From an uncultured Candidatus Nitrosopumilus sp. (GTDB lineage: Archaea > Thermoproteota > Nitrososphaeria > Nitrososphaerales > Nitrosopumilaceae), in NCBI GenBank assembly GCA_905479565.1, contig CAJQMY010000058.1, forward strand, positions 1-32,846: a stretch of 32,846 bases of DNA. Direction: 5' to 3'. Of this stretch, positions 1 to 8,872 are shown one piece after another. Each line of letters begins with the position of its first letter. The stretch's first letter is position 1. The translations under genes were made by a program, and so were the position numbers. The notes beneath the pieces are model-generated. The model worked only from the letters and a program-made list of their open reading frames with translations, did no database searches and was not told the origin of the DNA.

Positions 1-125
1 TATAATTTAATAATATATATAATTTAATAAATTATTTAATTCTATTTTTATTATCAAATACAACTAATTTATCTAAAAATTAAGATAAGTATTTGTATTT
101 CACCACTAAAATTTCTAAAATTTTT

Positions 126-731
126 CTATTGTGCTATTGGGTCAACTTCTACTTGTTCTACTTTTGCCATTCCTTTTTCAGTAATTGAATAAGTATATGG
201 TTTAGATTCAGTATTTCTTTGAACATATCCATCCTCAAACATCTTTTTCATCAACCGTGAAGTGTGTTCTCTACTCTTCTTTAATGTGACTTGTATGTTA
301 CGTGATGTCATATCTTTGCTTGTGATTAAATGTAACACATAATCAATTGGATTTGCAGGTATAACATTTGGAATGCTAGGCATAGAAGTCACCTTTTCAG
401 GTACAATTTCAGTCTTGCTAACAACTTTAGTTTGTCTTTCTTTTACTTCATTCTTTGCCAATTTCTCTAAAAATTGTTTAAGTTCCAAATTAGGATCATC
501 GTCTACCTTTTGCTCAACACCTTGAATTTCTAAGGCATCTAGGCGTATTTTCATATCAATTAATTGTTTTTCATAGAATTCTAATCGTTCAGCTTGGGAC
601 GCATCAAATTCTTCATCTCTAGTTTTTACAAATGGACGTATCTTGAAATATGCATACAAACCTATAATTCCCACAATAAATGCTAAAATCACACTTAAAA
701 TCACTTCTGGCTCTGGAATTTCTATTAACAT
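126..731 (-). CDS. Membrane-anchored winged-helix (MarR-like) protein
   Basis: A 201-residue protein with one N-terminal membrane helix (about residues 8-30), a charged probably coiled-coil stretch (about 40-75), a low-complexity linker with many Lys/Pro/Val, and a C-terminal winged-helix domain (about 130-195; segments SRNIQVTLKKSREHTSRLMK and YTYSITEKGMAKVEQ are the recognition helix and wing). It is probably a DNA-binding regulator tethered to the membrane; no ligand or target is visible. The ATG at 731 is preferred over the GTG at 734, because an AATAAAT box (756-762, minus strand) lies about 28 bases upstream, fitting a leaderless transcript. A 20-bp direct repeat lies 63-127 bases upstream and could be its operator. 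Domain call is confident; function is inference. Confidence 0.8.
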   Translation of the reverse strand: MLIEIPEPEVILSVILAFIVGIIGLYAYFKIRPFVKTRDEEFDASQAERLEFYEKQLIDMKIRLDALEIQGVEQKVDDDPNLELKQFLEKLAKNEVKERQTKVVSKTEIVPEKVTSMPSIPNVIPANPIDYVLHLITSKDMTSRNIQVTLKKSREHTSRLMKKMFEDGYVQRNTESKPYTYSITEKGMAKVEQVEVDPIAQ

Positions 732-793
732 CACAGTATCTGTGCCTGTTACGTGATTTATTGTGATTGAACAATATTAATTCACACTTTAGA

Positions 794-858
794 TTAACAA
801 ACTCACACAAATAATCACAATACAAAACAATGTAGTGTTTAACAAACTCACACAAATA
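794..858. repeat. 20-bp direct repeat pair upstream of winged-helix gene
   Basis: The sequence TTAACAAACTCACACAAATA occurs at 794-813 and again, identical, at 839-858, with a start-to-start offset of 45 bp; both copies are followed within one or two bases by TCACA. The second copy ends right at the stop codon of the leftward gene 859-1221. The pair lies in the 127-bp gap before the winged-helix gene, upstream of its TATA-like box, which suits a tandem regulator-binding site. It could also be a slipped duplication without function. Confidence 0.7.
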
Positions 859-1221
859 TCACATATTACATGCCTGACGAACAAGCCTATCAATCACACT
901 TATCACCTCATCCTCTCTTTCAGGAAAAATATCACTATCATTAATCACACTAATTTGTTCTGAAAGCTTCGATATCACATCTATGTCATCAGGTAAAAGT
1001 ATGCCTAGACCACGAAAAAGTATGATTGAGTAGAATAATCCAATTAATTTGTCTCTAGATTGACCGACCTGCCTATAATACGCACCTTTACTAATAGAAA
1101 AATTGGATTCAAGAAGATCTTTTTGATTTAAAATAATTTCAACTTGTCGCTCTGTAAACAAAGATTTTTTGATGATTTTATGGATAATATTATTAAAATT
1201 AGATTCTTCTAACTTGTCCAT
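859..1221 (-). CDS. Small HTH-like protein of unknown function
   Basis: A 120-residue soluble acidic protein counted from the ATG at 1221. Residues about 20-60 hold two amphipathic helices around FTERQVEIILNQ and ISKGAYYRQVGQSRDKLIGL, resembling a helix-turn-helix of the sigma-region-4 kind, followed by a hydrophobic helix and an acidic helical tail. I recognise no named family. An in-frame GTG/ATG extension to 1251 would add ten residues rich in Cys/Ile translated from a palindrome, so the shorter start is preferred. The palindrome (1225-1240) sits between the probable TATA region and the start, which suggests repressor control, perhaps autoregulation. Confidence 0.65.
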   Translation of the reverse strand: MDKLEESNFNNIIHKIIKKSLFTERQVEIILNQKDLLESNFSISKGAYYRQVGQSRDKLIGLFYSIILFRGLGILLPDDIDVISKLSEQISVINDSDIFPEREDEVISVIDRLVRQACNM

Positions 1222-1224
1222 AGC

Positions 1225-1240
1225 TATACAAATTTGTATA
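1225..1240. promoter_or_regulatory. Perfect 16-bp palindrome, putative operator
   Basis: TATACAAATTTGTATA is its own reverse complement. It begins 4 bases upstream of the ATG at 1221 of the leftward HTH-like gene and lies within the divergent promoter region shared with GGGP synthase (start 1286). A dyad between TATA box and transcription start is a common archaeal repressor site. The bound protein is unknown. Confidence 0.55.
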
Positions 1241-1256
1241 CAGCATTCCAATTAAA

Positions 1257-1264
1257 CTTTAAAG
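1257..1264 (+). promoter_or_regulatory. TATA-like box for the GGGPS-polC operon
   Basis: CTTTAAAG is centred about 26 bases before the ATG at 1286, the spacing expected for a leaderless archaeal transcript. Confidence 0.45.
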
Positions 1265-1285
1265 AGACATGTATGAACCTTTTCT

Positions 1286-2038
1286 ATGACTAGAGATAAT
1301 GTTGAATCATTCCTAAAATTAGAATTAAAAAAGAAAAATACATTACTATTTGTGTTAATTGATTCAGAAGTATCCAATTTGGAGGCATCAAGTAAGCTTG
1401 CTAAAGATGTTGAAAAGATTGGAGCCTCAGCAATTTTAGTTGGAGGTTCATCAGCGATTGATCAAATTGAGATGGCTCAAGTTGTAAAAGGAATCAAAAA
1501 AGGTCTAAAAATTCCAATTATTCTATTTCCAGGTAATGTTACAGGTGTTGTACCTGATGCAGATGCTATATTATTTAGTTCATTGATGAATTCCGAAAAT
1601 CCATATTTTATCACTCAGGCACAGGCTTTAGGTGCTCCAAGTGTCTTAAAATTTGGATTAGAACCACTTCCAACTGCCTATTTAGTCATAGGAGATGGAA
1701 CATCAGCATGGTTTGTAGGTTCAGCAAGAGGAATTCCATTTGAAAAACCAAAAATTGCTGCAGCATATTCTCTTGCTGCTCAATTTCTGGGCATGAGATT
1801 TGTTTACTTGGAGGCAGGATCTGGTGCAAAAACCCATGTGACTCCTGAAATGGTAAAAACTGTCAGACATACATTTAATGGATTTTTAATAGTAGGCGGA
1901 GGCATCAAAGATGTAAAAATTGCTGAAAGTCTGGCTAAAGCCGGAGCAGATGCCTTAGTTATTGGAACTTTTCTTGAAAAAGGTGGAAGTATTAAAAAAC
2001 TCGAAGAAATAGCCAAAGCAATTCAAAGAAGCAAGTAG
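1286..2038 (+). CDS. Geranylgeranylglyceryl phosphate synthase (GGGPS)
   Basis: A 250-residue PcrB/GGGPS-family TIM barrel. It catalyses the first committed step of archaeal ether lipid synthesis, joining geranylgeranyl diphosphate to sn-glycerol-1-phosphate. Visible family features are the early IGASAILVGGSSAI segment with PIILFPGNVTGVVPDADAIL, the YLEAGSG segment, and the C-terminal phosphate-binding part IVGGGIKDVKIAESLAKAGA followed by DALVIGTF. Length is normal for the family. The start follows a TATA-like box at a leaderless distance. It is followed after 12 bases by the PolD large subunit gene, with which it is probably cotranscribed. Confident assignment. Confidence 0.95.
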   Translation: MTRDNVESFLKLELKKKNTLLFVLIDSEVSNLEASSKLAKDVEKIGASAILVGGSSAIDQIEMAQVVKGIKKGLKIPIILFPGNVTGVVPDADAILFSSLMNSENPYFITQAQALGAPSVLKFGLEPLPTAYLVIGDGTSAWFVGSARGIPFEKPKIAAAYSLAAQFLGMRFVYLEAGSGAKTHVTPEMVKTVRHTFNGFLIVGGGIKDVKIAESLAKAGADALVIGTFLEKGGSIKKLEEIAKAIQRSK

Positions 2039-2050
2039 TAGAGGACTATT

Positions 2051-5000
2051 ATGTCTGAAAACGATGCAATCTCTCGAATTAGTGATATCAAAATGCCAGG
2101 TTACTATCTGGATTACTATACTAGTCTTTCAGATGAGACATATTCAATATTTGAACATGCAGCTTCTGCAAAATCTAGTCTAGCAGATTCTTCAGGTATT
2201 ATTGAACCTAAAATTGCTTTTGACCTAGCAGACAGAGTTGCAAAAATGCATGAAATTGACATTGCTGATCCATTAAGAGAAATTTTAAAAATTAATGGAA
2301 AAGAACTTTCAGCATTAATTTTAGCAAAAGAAATTGCTCAGGGTAAGTATTGTCTTCTAAATACTACTTTAGAAGATAAATTAGATCTTGCGGTACGTGT
2401 AGGGCTGGCTATAATTACTGAAGGGGTTACTATTGCACCATTACAAGGAATCAGTGAAGTGAAAATTAAGAAAAACAAAGACGGTACTGAATATCTTTCT
2501 GTTTCAATTGCAGGACCAATGCGTTCAGCAGGCGGAACAGAGTCTGCTGTAACTTTGTTAATTGCTGATCATGTCAGAAAAATTGCAGGTTTATCAAAAT
2601 TTCAAGCTAATTCTTTTGATGATGAAACAGGTAGATTTGTTGAAGAATTACGAATCTACGAAAGAGAAGCAAGCAGCTTTCAATTTCATATTTTAGATGA
2701 AGACATTGAACATGTAATTTCTAATCTTCCTGTAGAATTGGCAGGCGTCGATACTGATCCATATGAGGTGGTTAATCATAAAGGCATGGCTAGAATCAAA
2801 ACTGATCGAGTTCGAGGTGGGGCCTTACGTGTCTTAAATGATGGACTAATTGGAAGATCAAAAAAACTTCTTAAAAGAATTGAATTGTATAATCTAGATG
2901 GGTGGGAATGGCTTAATGATCTCAAAGGAGCTGTTCAGACTGGTGATAATCAAGAAGATGCGGCAGCCAAAAGAATGCGTGAAGTAATTACAGGCAGATC
3001 AGTCCTATCCATGCCTAATAAATTGGGCGGTTTTCGTTTAAGATATGGCAGGGCATGTAATACTGGTTTTGCAGCGGTAGGAATTCATCCAGTTATTGCG
3101 GAAATTCTAGATCATACGATAGCAGTAGGAACTCAAATCAAAATAGATATTCCTGGAAAGGGAGCGACCATTGCATTTGTTGATTCAATCGATACCCCAA
3201 CTGTTCGTCTTCATAATGGCAGCGTTGTAAAAATTCGTGATGTAAAACATGGATTAGAAATTAAAAACGATATTGAAAAAATTTTACATCTTGGAGATAT
3301 TTTAATTTCATTTGGAGATTTTCTAGAAAATAATGCTCAACTAGTACCTTCAGCTTATGTCGAAGAATTTTGGATAGAAGAGTTAAAACAAAAAATTGAA
3401 AAATATGAGCCAAATGATCAGATTCTAAATCAATTTTTGAACAAAATTCCTACATTAGATGAAGCCCTAAAAATTTCACTTGATTTTAAAATTCCATTAC
3501 ATCCACATTATCTATATTTCTGGGATAAAATTTCATCAGAAGATCTTCTCAAACTTTTAGAACCAAAAAAAGTTAATGAAACATCAATAGAATATTCTAT
3601 TCAAATCAAGAAAATTCTTGAAAACTTGGGAACTCCTCATAAAGTTGAAAATGAAACATTGATTTTAGAACATCAGGAAGCAAAAATTTTTTTTAATTTA
3701 TTATTTAGAGAAAAACCAATAATTCATGATTTATCTGTTCCAAAAATCTTGTCAGAATCATCTGGTATTCAAATCAACAATAAATTTTCAATAAGCATTG
3801 GAGTTAGAATTGGAAGACCTGAAAAAGCTGCTCCAAGGCAAATGAAGCCTGCAACTCATGTGTTATTTCCAATTGGCGAGAAAGGCGGTCCCACTCGAGA
3901 TCTTCTTAAAGCATCTAGGATTGATCATTTTTTTGCAAATCTGTACAATAGATTTTGTATTATGTGTAATCAACCATCAATTAGCATAAAATGCTCAATA
4001 TGTGGTACAAAGACTACAGTTACTTTCAGATGTTCTAATTGTAGGGATACTCATAAAGAACCATTTTGTGAAAAATGTAAGCGTAAGGCTCCAGCCCACT
4101 CTCATCAGGCATTCCCACTAAAGAAAAAATTGCTATTGGCTCAAGAAAAAATGGGAATTAGAGCAACAGTACCATTCAAAGGAGTTAAGGAACTAATCAA
4201 TCAAGATAAAATTGCCGAACCTCTTGAAAAAGGACTTGTAAGACAAAACTTTGGATTGACAACTTTCAAAGACGGAACTATTAGATTTGATGCAACAAAT
4301 TCTCCATTAACACAATTCAAACCTTTATGGATTGGAACGTCTATTGAGAAACTAAAATCACTTGGATACTCTCATGACATTAACGGAAAACCATTAGAAT
4401 CAATAGATCAGACAGTTGAAATTCGAATGCAAGATGTGATTATTCCATATGAAAGTGGCAGGTATCTAGTTTCTACTTGCAAGTATATCGATGTTTTATT
4501 ACAAAAATTTTACGGGAAATCTTCATTTTACAATGTTAAAAATACTGAGGAATTAATTGGACATCTAATTATTGGTTTAGCTCCTCACACTTCCGTGGGG
4601 ATAGTAGGACGTATCATAGGATACACTGAAACTCATGTTTGTTTTGCAACTCCGAACTGGCATTCTGCTAAAAGAAGAGATGCTGATGGTGATGCAGATT
4701 CAATAATGCTTCTTATGGACAGTCTTCTAAATTTCTCAAGACAATTTCTTTCAGATAGAATTGGAGGATTAATGGATGCACCATTATTAATTCAACCTCA
4801 TGTTCTACCACACGAATCGCAACCTCAAGCACATAATCTTGAAGTCACAAAACTTCTGCCATTGGAATTCTTTGAATCAACGTTTAAACAGATTAAATCA
4901 TCTGATGTCTCGTCAATTGAAATCATCAAGTCACGACTTGAAACTGAAAGACAATTTTATGATTATCATTTTACACACTATACTTCGTCTCTAACTACAT

Positions 5001-5428
5001 CAAAATCTAGAAGTGCATATTCCACACTAGGTTCAATGCTTGATAAATTTGATATGCAAGTTAGAAATGCAGAATTAATTGATGCTGTAAACACTTCTGA
5101 AATTGTTTCAAATGTTATTTCTACACATTTGGTTCCAGATTTAATGGGAAATCTTAGAGCATATGCAAGACAAAGTTTTAGATGTACAGCTTGTGGAAAA
5201 TCATATAGACGTATGCCTCTAATTCAAACATGTGTTTGCGGACATAAGCTAATTGCCACAATTACTAGAGGTTCTGTAGAAAAATATCTAAAGCTTGCAA
5301 AAAGACTTGTTGAGAAATATGATGTTGGTGAATATCAAAGAGGACGAATACACGCCTTATCAGATGAAATAGAATTGGTGTTTGGAAAAAGTCAAGGAGA
5401 TCAATCCTTACTTTCAGATTATTCGTAA
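2051..5428 (+). CDS. polC: DNA polymerase D large subunit DP2
   Basis: A 1125-residue catalytic subunit of the archaeal replicative polymerase PolD. The active-site signature is DADGDAD (877-883) within AKRRDADGDADSIMLLMD; the Asp pair 879/881 corresponds to the double-psi beta-barrel catalytic Asp residues. Zinc modules are visible at about 636-676 (CIMC, CSIC, CSNC, CEKC) and about 1045-1065 (CTAC, CVCG). The extreme C-terminus, QSLLSDYS (1118-1125), resembles a PCNA-interacting PIP box. No intein interrupts it, although DP2 genes of other archaea often carry one. A GAGG Shine-Dalgarno motif at 2041-2044 lies 6 bases before the ATG, as expected for an internal operon gene. It ends tail to tail with glyA, 2 bases apart. 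The small subunit DP1 is not in the window. Confidence 0.97.
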   Translation: MSENDAISRISDIKMPGYYLDYYTSLSDETYSIFEHAASAKSSLADSSGIIEPKIAFDLADRVAKMHEIDIADPLREILKINGKELSALILAKEIAQGKYCLLNTTLEDKLDLAVRVGLAIITEGVTIAPLQGISEVKIKKNKDGTEYLSVSIAGPMRSAGGTESAVTLLIADHVRKIAGLSKFQANSFDDETGRFVEELRIYEREASSFQFHILDEDIEHVISNLPVELAGVDTDPYEVVNHKGMARIKTDRVRGGALRVLNDGLIGRSKKLLKRIELYNLDGWEWLNDLKGAVQTGDNQEDAAAKRMREVITGRSVLSMPNKLGGFRLRYGRACNTGFAAVGIHPVIAEILDHTIAVGTQIKIDIPGKGATIAFVDSIDTPTVRLHNGSVVKIRDVKHGLEIKNDIEKILHLGDILISFGDFLENNAQLVPSAYVEEFWIEELKQKIEKYEPNDQILNQFLNKIPTLDEALKISLDFKIPLHPHYLYFWDKISSEDLLKLLEPKKVNETSIEYSIQIKKILENLGTPHKVENETLILEHQEAKIFFNLLFREKPIIHDLSVPKILSESSGIQINNKFSISIGVRIGRPEKAAPRQMKPATHVLFPIGEKGGPTRDLLKASRIDHFFANLYNRFCIMCNQPSISIKCSICGTKTTVTFRCSNCRDTHKEPFCEKCKRKAPAHSHQAFPLKKKLLLAQEKMGIRATVPFKGVKELINQDKIAEPLEKGLVRQNFGLTTFKDGTIRFDATNSPLTQFKPLWIGTSIEKLKSLGYSHDINGKPLESIDQTVEIRMQDVIIPYESGRYLVSTCKYIDVLLQKFYGKSSFYNVKNTEELIGHLIIGLAPHTSVGIVGRIIGYTETHVCFATPNWHSAKRRDADGDADSIMLLMDSLLNFSRQFLSDRIGGLMDAPLLIQPHVLPHESQPQAHNLEVTKLLPLEFFESTFKQIKSSDVSSIEIIKSRLETERQFYDYHFTHYTSSLTTSKSRSAYSTLGSMLDKFDMQVRNAELIDAVNTSEIVSNVISTHLVPDLMGNLRAYARQSFRCTACGKSYRRMPLIQTCVCGHKLIATITRGSVEKYLKLAKRLVEKYDVGEYQRGRIHALSDEIELVFGKSQGDQSLLSDYS

Positions 5429-5430
5429 AT

Positions 5431-6753
5431 CTATCTTAATTTGACGTATTCGTAAGCGCCCAATTTGTTATCAAAACAGAATTTAACTTTCTGAAAATCT
5501 TTTCTAAACGCTTTAACTTTTGAAAGTACTTTCTTTGGATCTTTTTTATCGATTATAACTTGTTTTAGATATGAAGCAATTTCTTGCATTTCATTTTTCT
5601 TCATTCCTAATCGTGTAATCTCAGAAACTCCTAGTCTTATTCCACCAGGATGAAAATAGTTTCTTCCTGCTTTAATGTCACCGGGAATTAATTGTCTGTT
5701 AACAATAATGTTTGCCTTTTCTAAATCAGCTTCTACTTTTCCACCATCAGAATAATTTAAAACATTAACTGCAATTTGATGTGATTGTGTAAAGCCTCGG
5801 CTTTCACCTAATACTTTGAATCCCATGTCATGCAAGGCTTCTGCAAATATTCTGGCATTTTTAATTACTTCAACTGCATAATCTTTTCCAAACTCTAAAG
5901 CCTCTGCAAATGCAATCGCTTTTCCGGCCATATGATGAATATGGTGACTACTTGTAAGACCAGGGAAAGTTGCTTTTTTAATTACTTCTTCATGTTCTTT
6001 TGAACCTAAGACAAGTCCTCCTTGAGGACCAAACAAGGTCTTATGAGTACTCATAGTCATTGTATCTGCTCCTTCACGTAAAGGATCCTGAAACTTTCCA
6101 CCAGCAATTAATCCTGCAACATGAGCAGCGTCATAATTGATATGCATATCATAACTCTTTAGAAAATCTGATAATTCTTTGACAGGATGAGGGAACAAGA
6201 ATAATGAACCGCCAAACATTGCCATTTTTGGGAGACGATTTTGCTTTTTAAGATCTTTTACTTTTTGTTTAGTTTTATCTATATCAATTGTCATTTCTTC
6301 AGCATTAAATGGATAGAATTCAATTTCTAACCCATGAACTAATCCAGCAGTTCCAGAATGTTCTTTTTTGCCATGAGAGATGTGTCCGCCCGCTGGAATT
6401 GACGGTGCCAACATAACATCTCCAGGATTTGTAAATGCAGAATAAATTGCCAAATTTGCAACAACTCCTGAAATTGGTCTAACGTCAGCAAACTTTGCTT
6501 TGTATAATTTTTTAGCTAATTTCATACATTCAAACTCTACATCATCGATGTAGACACAACCTGCATAGACTCTTTCTCCAGGCCAACCTTCCGCATATCT
6601 ATTCCCAAAATCGGAAATTATTGCTTCCCTAACTGCTGGACTTGGAATATTCTCACTTGCAATTAATGGAATTGAATTTTCAAACCATTTGTGGTGTTCT
6701 TTTAATTTTGTAAAAATTTTATTATAAGCTTCTTTATTATGGGATTTTGCCAT
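5431..6753 (-). CDS. glyA: Serine hydroxymethyltransferase
   Basis: A 440-residue PLP enzyme interconverting serine and glycine with a one-carbon carrier (a folate or pterin). The PLP-binding lysine lies in STHKTLFGPQGG (Lys about 238) and the cofactor Asp in NYDAAHVAGL. IPLIASENIPSPAVREA and NRYAEGWPGERVYAG are typical fold-type I SHMT segments. The ATG at 6753 is chosen over an upstream in-frame GTG at 6762, because a TTTAAA box (6778-6783, minus) is about 27 bases from the ATG but only about 18 from the GTG. It is divergent from the thermosome gene, with about 100 bases holding both promoters. Confidence 0.95.
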   Translation of the reverse strand: MAKSHNKEAYNKIFTKLKEHHKWFENSIPLIASENIPSPAVREAIISDFGNRYAEGWPGERVYAGCVYIDDVEFECMKLAKKLYKAKFADVRPISGVVANLAIYSAFTNPGDVMLAPSIPAGGHISHGKKEHSGTAGLVHGLEIEFYPFNAEEMTIDIDKTKQKVKDLKKQNRLPKMAMFGGSLFLFPHPVKELSDFLKSYDMHINYDAAHVAGLIAGGKFQDPLREGADTMTMSTHKTLFGPQGGLVLGSKEHEEVIKKATFPGLTSSHHIHHMAGKAIAFAEALEFGKDYAVEVIKNARIFAEALHDMGFKVLGESRGFTQSHQIAVNVLNYSDGGKVEADLEKANIIVNRQLIPGDIKAGRNYFHPGGIRLGVSEITRLGMKKNEMQEIASYLKQVIIDKKDPKKVLSKVKAFRKDFQKVKFCFDNKLGAYEYVKLR

Positions 6754-6825
6754 ATTTTGCACATTGATTTTCCCAATTTAAAAACACCGATATGATTTTA
6801 AAATTTCCGGTCTTGATCTGGAAGG

Positions 6826-6833
6826 TATAAAAG
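6826..6833 (+). promoter_or_regulatory. Strong TATA box of the thermosome gene
   Basis: TATAAAAG lies 31 bases before the ATG at 6857 and is preceded by GGAAGG, a plausible BRE/purine region. It is the closest match to the archaeal TATA consensus that I see in the window, fitting a highly expressed chaperonin gene with a very short leader. Confidence 0.75.
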
Positions 6834-6856
6834 GGGAATCTGAGGTTTTTGCATCT

Positions 6857-8539
6857 ATGGGAATGCAGGCAACCTCAAAAGGCAACATGCCAGTTGTCTT
6901 ACTAAAAGAAGGTGGTTCTGAAACTAAAGGACGAGAAGCCCAAAAAAACAACATTGCAGCAGCCAAAATTGTTGCTGAAATTGTTCAAACTAGTCTTGGC
7001 CCAAGAGGCATGGATAAAATGTTAGTTGATTCCTTAGGCGACGTTACGATTACAAATGACGGTGCTACTATTTTAAAAGAAATTGATGTTCAACACCCAG
7101 CAGCAAAAATGTTGGTTGAAATCTCAAAAACCACTGATAATGAAGTAGGAGATGGTACAACTTCTGCTGTTATATTAGCAGGCGCATTACTTTCACAAGC
7201 TGAATCATTAATTGATCAAGATGTACATCCAACAATCATAGTCGATGGATATCGAAAAGCTGCAAGAAAAGCAAAAGAATACCTTGAAGAGATTGCGGAT
7301 AAAATTACAGCTAATGATAAAAATATTCTAAATAAAATTGCGAAAACTTCAATGCAAACTAAACTAGTTAGAAAAGATTCTGATCAATTAGCAGATATTA
7401 TTGTAAAATCAGTTCTTGCCGTTGCAGAAAAAGATGGTGAATCTTTTGAAGTTGATATTGATGATATTAAAGTAGAAAAGAAAGCAGGTGGTTCTATCAA
7501 GGATGCTATGATTATTCAAGGTATTGTTCTTGACAAAGAAATTGTTCATGGAGGAATGCCAAGAACAATTACTAATGCCAAAATTGCATTAATCAACACT
7601 GCTTTAGAAATTAGTAAAACAGAAACTGACGCCAAAATCAACATTTCAAATCCTCAACAACTAAAATCATTTTTAGATGAAGAAAATAGAATGTTAAAAA
7701 CAATGGTTGACAAAGTAATTGGCTCTGGCGCTAATGTAGTATTATGTCAAAAAGGATTAGATGATATGGCTCAACATTATCTTGCAAAAGCTGGCATTAT
7801 TGCTGTTAGAAGAATTAAAGAAAGTGATCTTACCAAACTTGCAAAAGCAACAGGTGCTAGAATAGTTACCAATCTTGATGATCTCTTTGAAAAAGATCTT
7901 GGTATTGCTGAAATTGTAGAAGAAAGAAAAATTGAAGAAGACAAGTGGGTATTTGTTGAAGGATGCAAACATCCAAAATCGGTAACGTTACTTCTTCGTG
8001 CAGGTTCACAAAGAGTAGTAGATGAGGTAGAACGTTCCGTTCATGATGCTTTAATGGTTGTAAAAGATGTAATTTTAAAACCTCAAATTGTAGCAGGTGG
8101 TGGTGCCCCTGAAACATATGCAGCTACTAAAATTCGTGGTTGGTCTAAATCTTTAGAAGGTAGAGAACAACTTGCAGCAGAAAAATTTGCTGATGCATTA
8201 GAAGAACTTCCAATGGCACTTGCTAATAATGCCGGAATGGATCCAATTAACACACTTACACTTTTACGTTCTAAACAGCAGAAAGGCGAAAAATGGACTG
8301 GAATTGATGTAATGAAAGCAAAAATTGGTAATATGAAATCGAGTGATATTATTGAACCACTTGCAGTTAAACTTCAAATTGTTTCAGCAGCTGCAGAAGC
8401 TGCATGTATGATTCTTAGAATAGACGATGTTATAGCTACTCAAAAATCTGCAGGTGGACCTCCTGGTGGAGAAGGCGAAATGCCTGGAATGCCACCTGGT
8501 ATGGGCGGAATGCCACCTGGTATGGGCGGAATGATGTAA
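6857..8539 (+). CDS. Thermosome (group II chaperonin) subunit
   Basis: A 560-residue group II chaperonin subunit that forms the double-ring ATP-driven folding chamber in the cytoplasm. ATP-site motifs are NDGATIL (67-73), GDGTTSA (98-104), and GGGAPE in the C-terminal equatorial part; [12 protein letters not shown] is the typical N-terminal stretch. The C-terminus is a Gly/Met/Pro tail of the kind found inside chaperonin rings, encoded partly by two identical tandem 21-bp units (8486-8527). A strong TATA box precedes it. A hairpin followed by CTTTT comes just after the stop. Only one subunit type is in this window; others may lie elsewhere. Confidence 0.97.
   Translation: MGMQATSKGNMPVVLLKEGGSETKGREAQKNNIAAAKIVAEIVQTSLGPRGMDKMLVDSLGDVTITNDGATILKEIDVQHPAAKMLVEISKTTDNEVGDGTTSAVILAGALLSQAESLIDQDVHPTIIVDGYRKAARKAKEYLEEIADKITANDKNILNKIAKTSMQTKLVRKDSDQLADIIVKSVLAVAEKDGESFEVDIDDIKVEKKAGGSIKDAMIIQGIVLDKEIVHGGMPRTITNAKIALINTALEISKTETDAKINISNPQQLKSFLDEENRMLKTMVDKVIGSGANVVLCQKGLDDMAQHYLAKAGIIAVRRIKESDLTKLAKATGARIVTNLDDLFEKDLGIAEIVEERKIEEDKWVFVEGCKHPKSVTLLLRAGSQRVVDEVERSVHDALMVVKDVILKPQIVAGGGAPETYAATKIRGWSKSLEGREQLAAEKFADALEELPMALANNAGMDPINTLTLLRSKQQKGEKWTGIDVMKAKIGNMKSSDIIEPLAVKLQIVSAAAEAACMILRIDDVIATQKSAGGPPGGEGEMPGMPPGMGGMPPGMGGMM
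8486..8527 (+). repeat. Two tandem 21-bp units encoding the chaperonin tail
   Basis: GGAATGCCACCTGGTATGGGC is present twice without a spacer (8486-8506 and 8507-8527), encoding GMPPGMG twice in frame. Such GGM-rich chaperonin tails vary in length by gain and loss of units. Confidence 0.85.
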
Positions 8540-8544
8540 ATCAT

Positions 8545-8566
8545 TTTGAAATCTTTTCAAACTTTT
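8545..8566 (+). terminator. Hairpin and short T tract after thermosome
   Basis: TTTGAAA (8545-8551) and TTTCAAA (8555-8561) form a 7-bp stem with a 3-base loop, beginning 6 bases after the stop codon and followed by CTTTT. The stem is AT-rich, so a terminator role is only plausible. The T tract also overlaps the TATA-like box of the next gene. Confidence 0.4.
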
Positions 8567-8593
8567 AATTGCTAAATCTATTTACGAAAAATA

Positions 8594-8872
8594 TTGAATC
8601 AAACAACATCCAAAATGCTCACTGGATTCAAGTACATTTACTTAATTACATTTTTTGCATTACTAGCAGGATTATTTCATCCGCTTATCACTAACAGTAG
8701 TTTTGATGGAGTGATTAGTGGAGTATTGATATTGTTTGTAGGTCTTGCAGGAGGTATTTTACTATACAGAGCTGCAACATCTGAAAGCAAAAGAATAATT
8801 TTTCTAGGAGGCGGATTTGTTTTAATGGCTATTTCATTATTCTACATTTTTCAATTAACAGGAAGAGCTTAA
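8594..8872 (+). CDS. Small three-helix membrane protein
   Basis: A 92-residue protein with three predicted membrane helices (about residues 13-31, 39-57 and 68-88) joined by short loops; no catalytic motif is visible and I do not recognise the family. The TTG at 8594 is taken as the start because a TTTTAATT box (8563-8569) lies about 28 bases upstream, the leaderless distance; an ATG at 8615 would give 85 residues with all helices intact. The last bases overlap the convergent glutamine synthetase gene, the two stops sharing TTAA at 8869-8872. Confidence 0.7.
   Translation: MNQTTSKMLTGFKYIYLITFFALLAGLFHPLITNSSFDGVISGVLILFVGLAGGILLYRAATSESKRIIFLGGGFVLMAISLFYIFQLTGRA

Noticed and set aside
1-125. 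AT-rich left edge as a possible replication origin or repeat array
   Set aside because: It is only AT-rich; no ORB-like repeats or cdc6 gene are present to support an origin.
619-855. Leftward 78-codon Cys/Tyr-rich frame
   Set aside because: Overlaps the start of the winged-helix gene in another frame and is translated largely from repeats and AT-rich spacer.
2051-5428. Possible intein in polC
   Set aside because: The protein is continuous through the catalytic DADGDAD region with no splice-junction motifs and has normal DP2 length.
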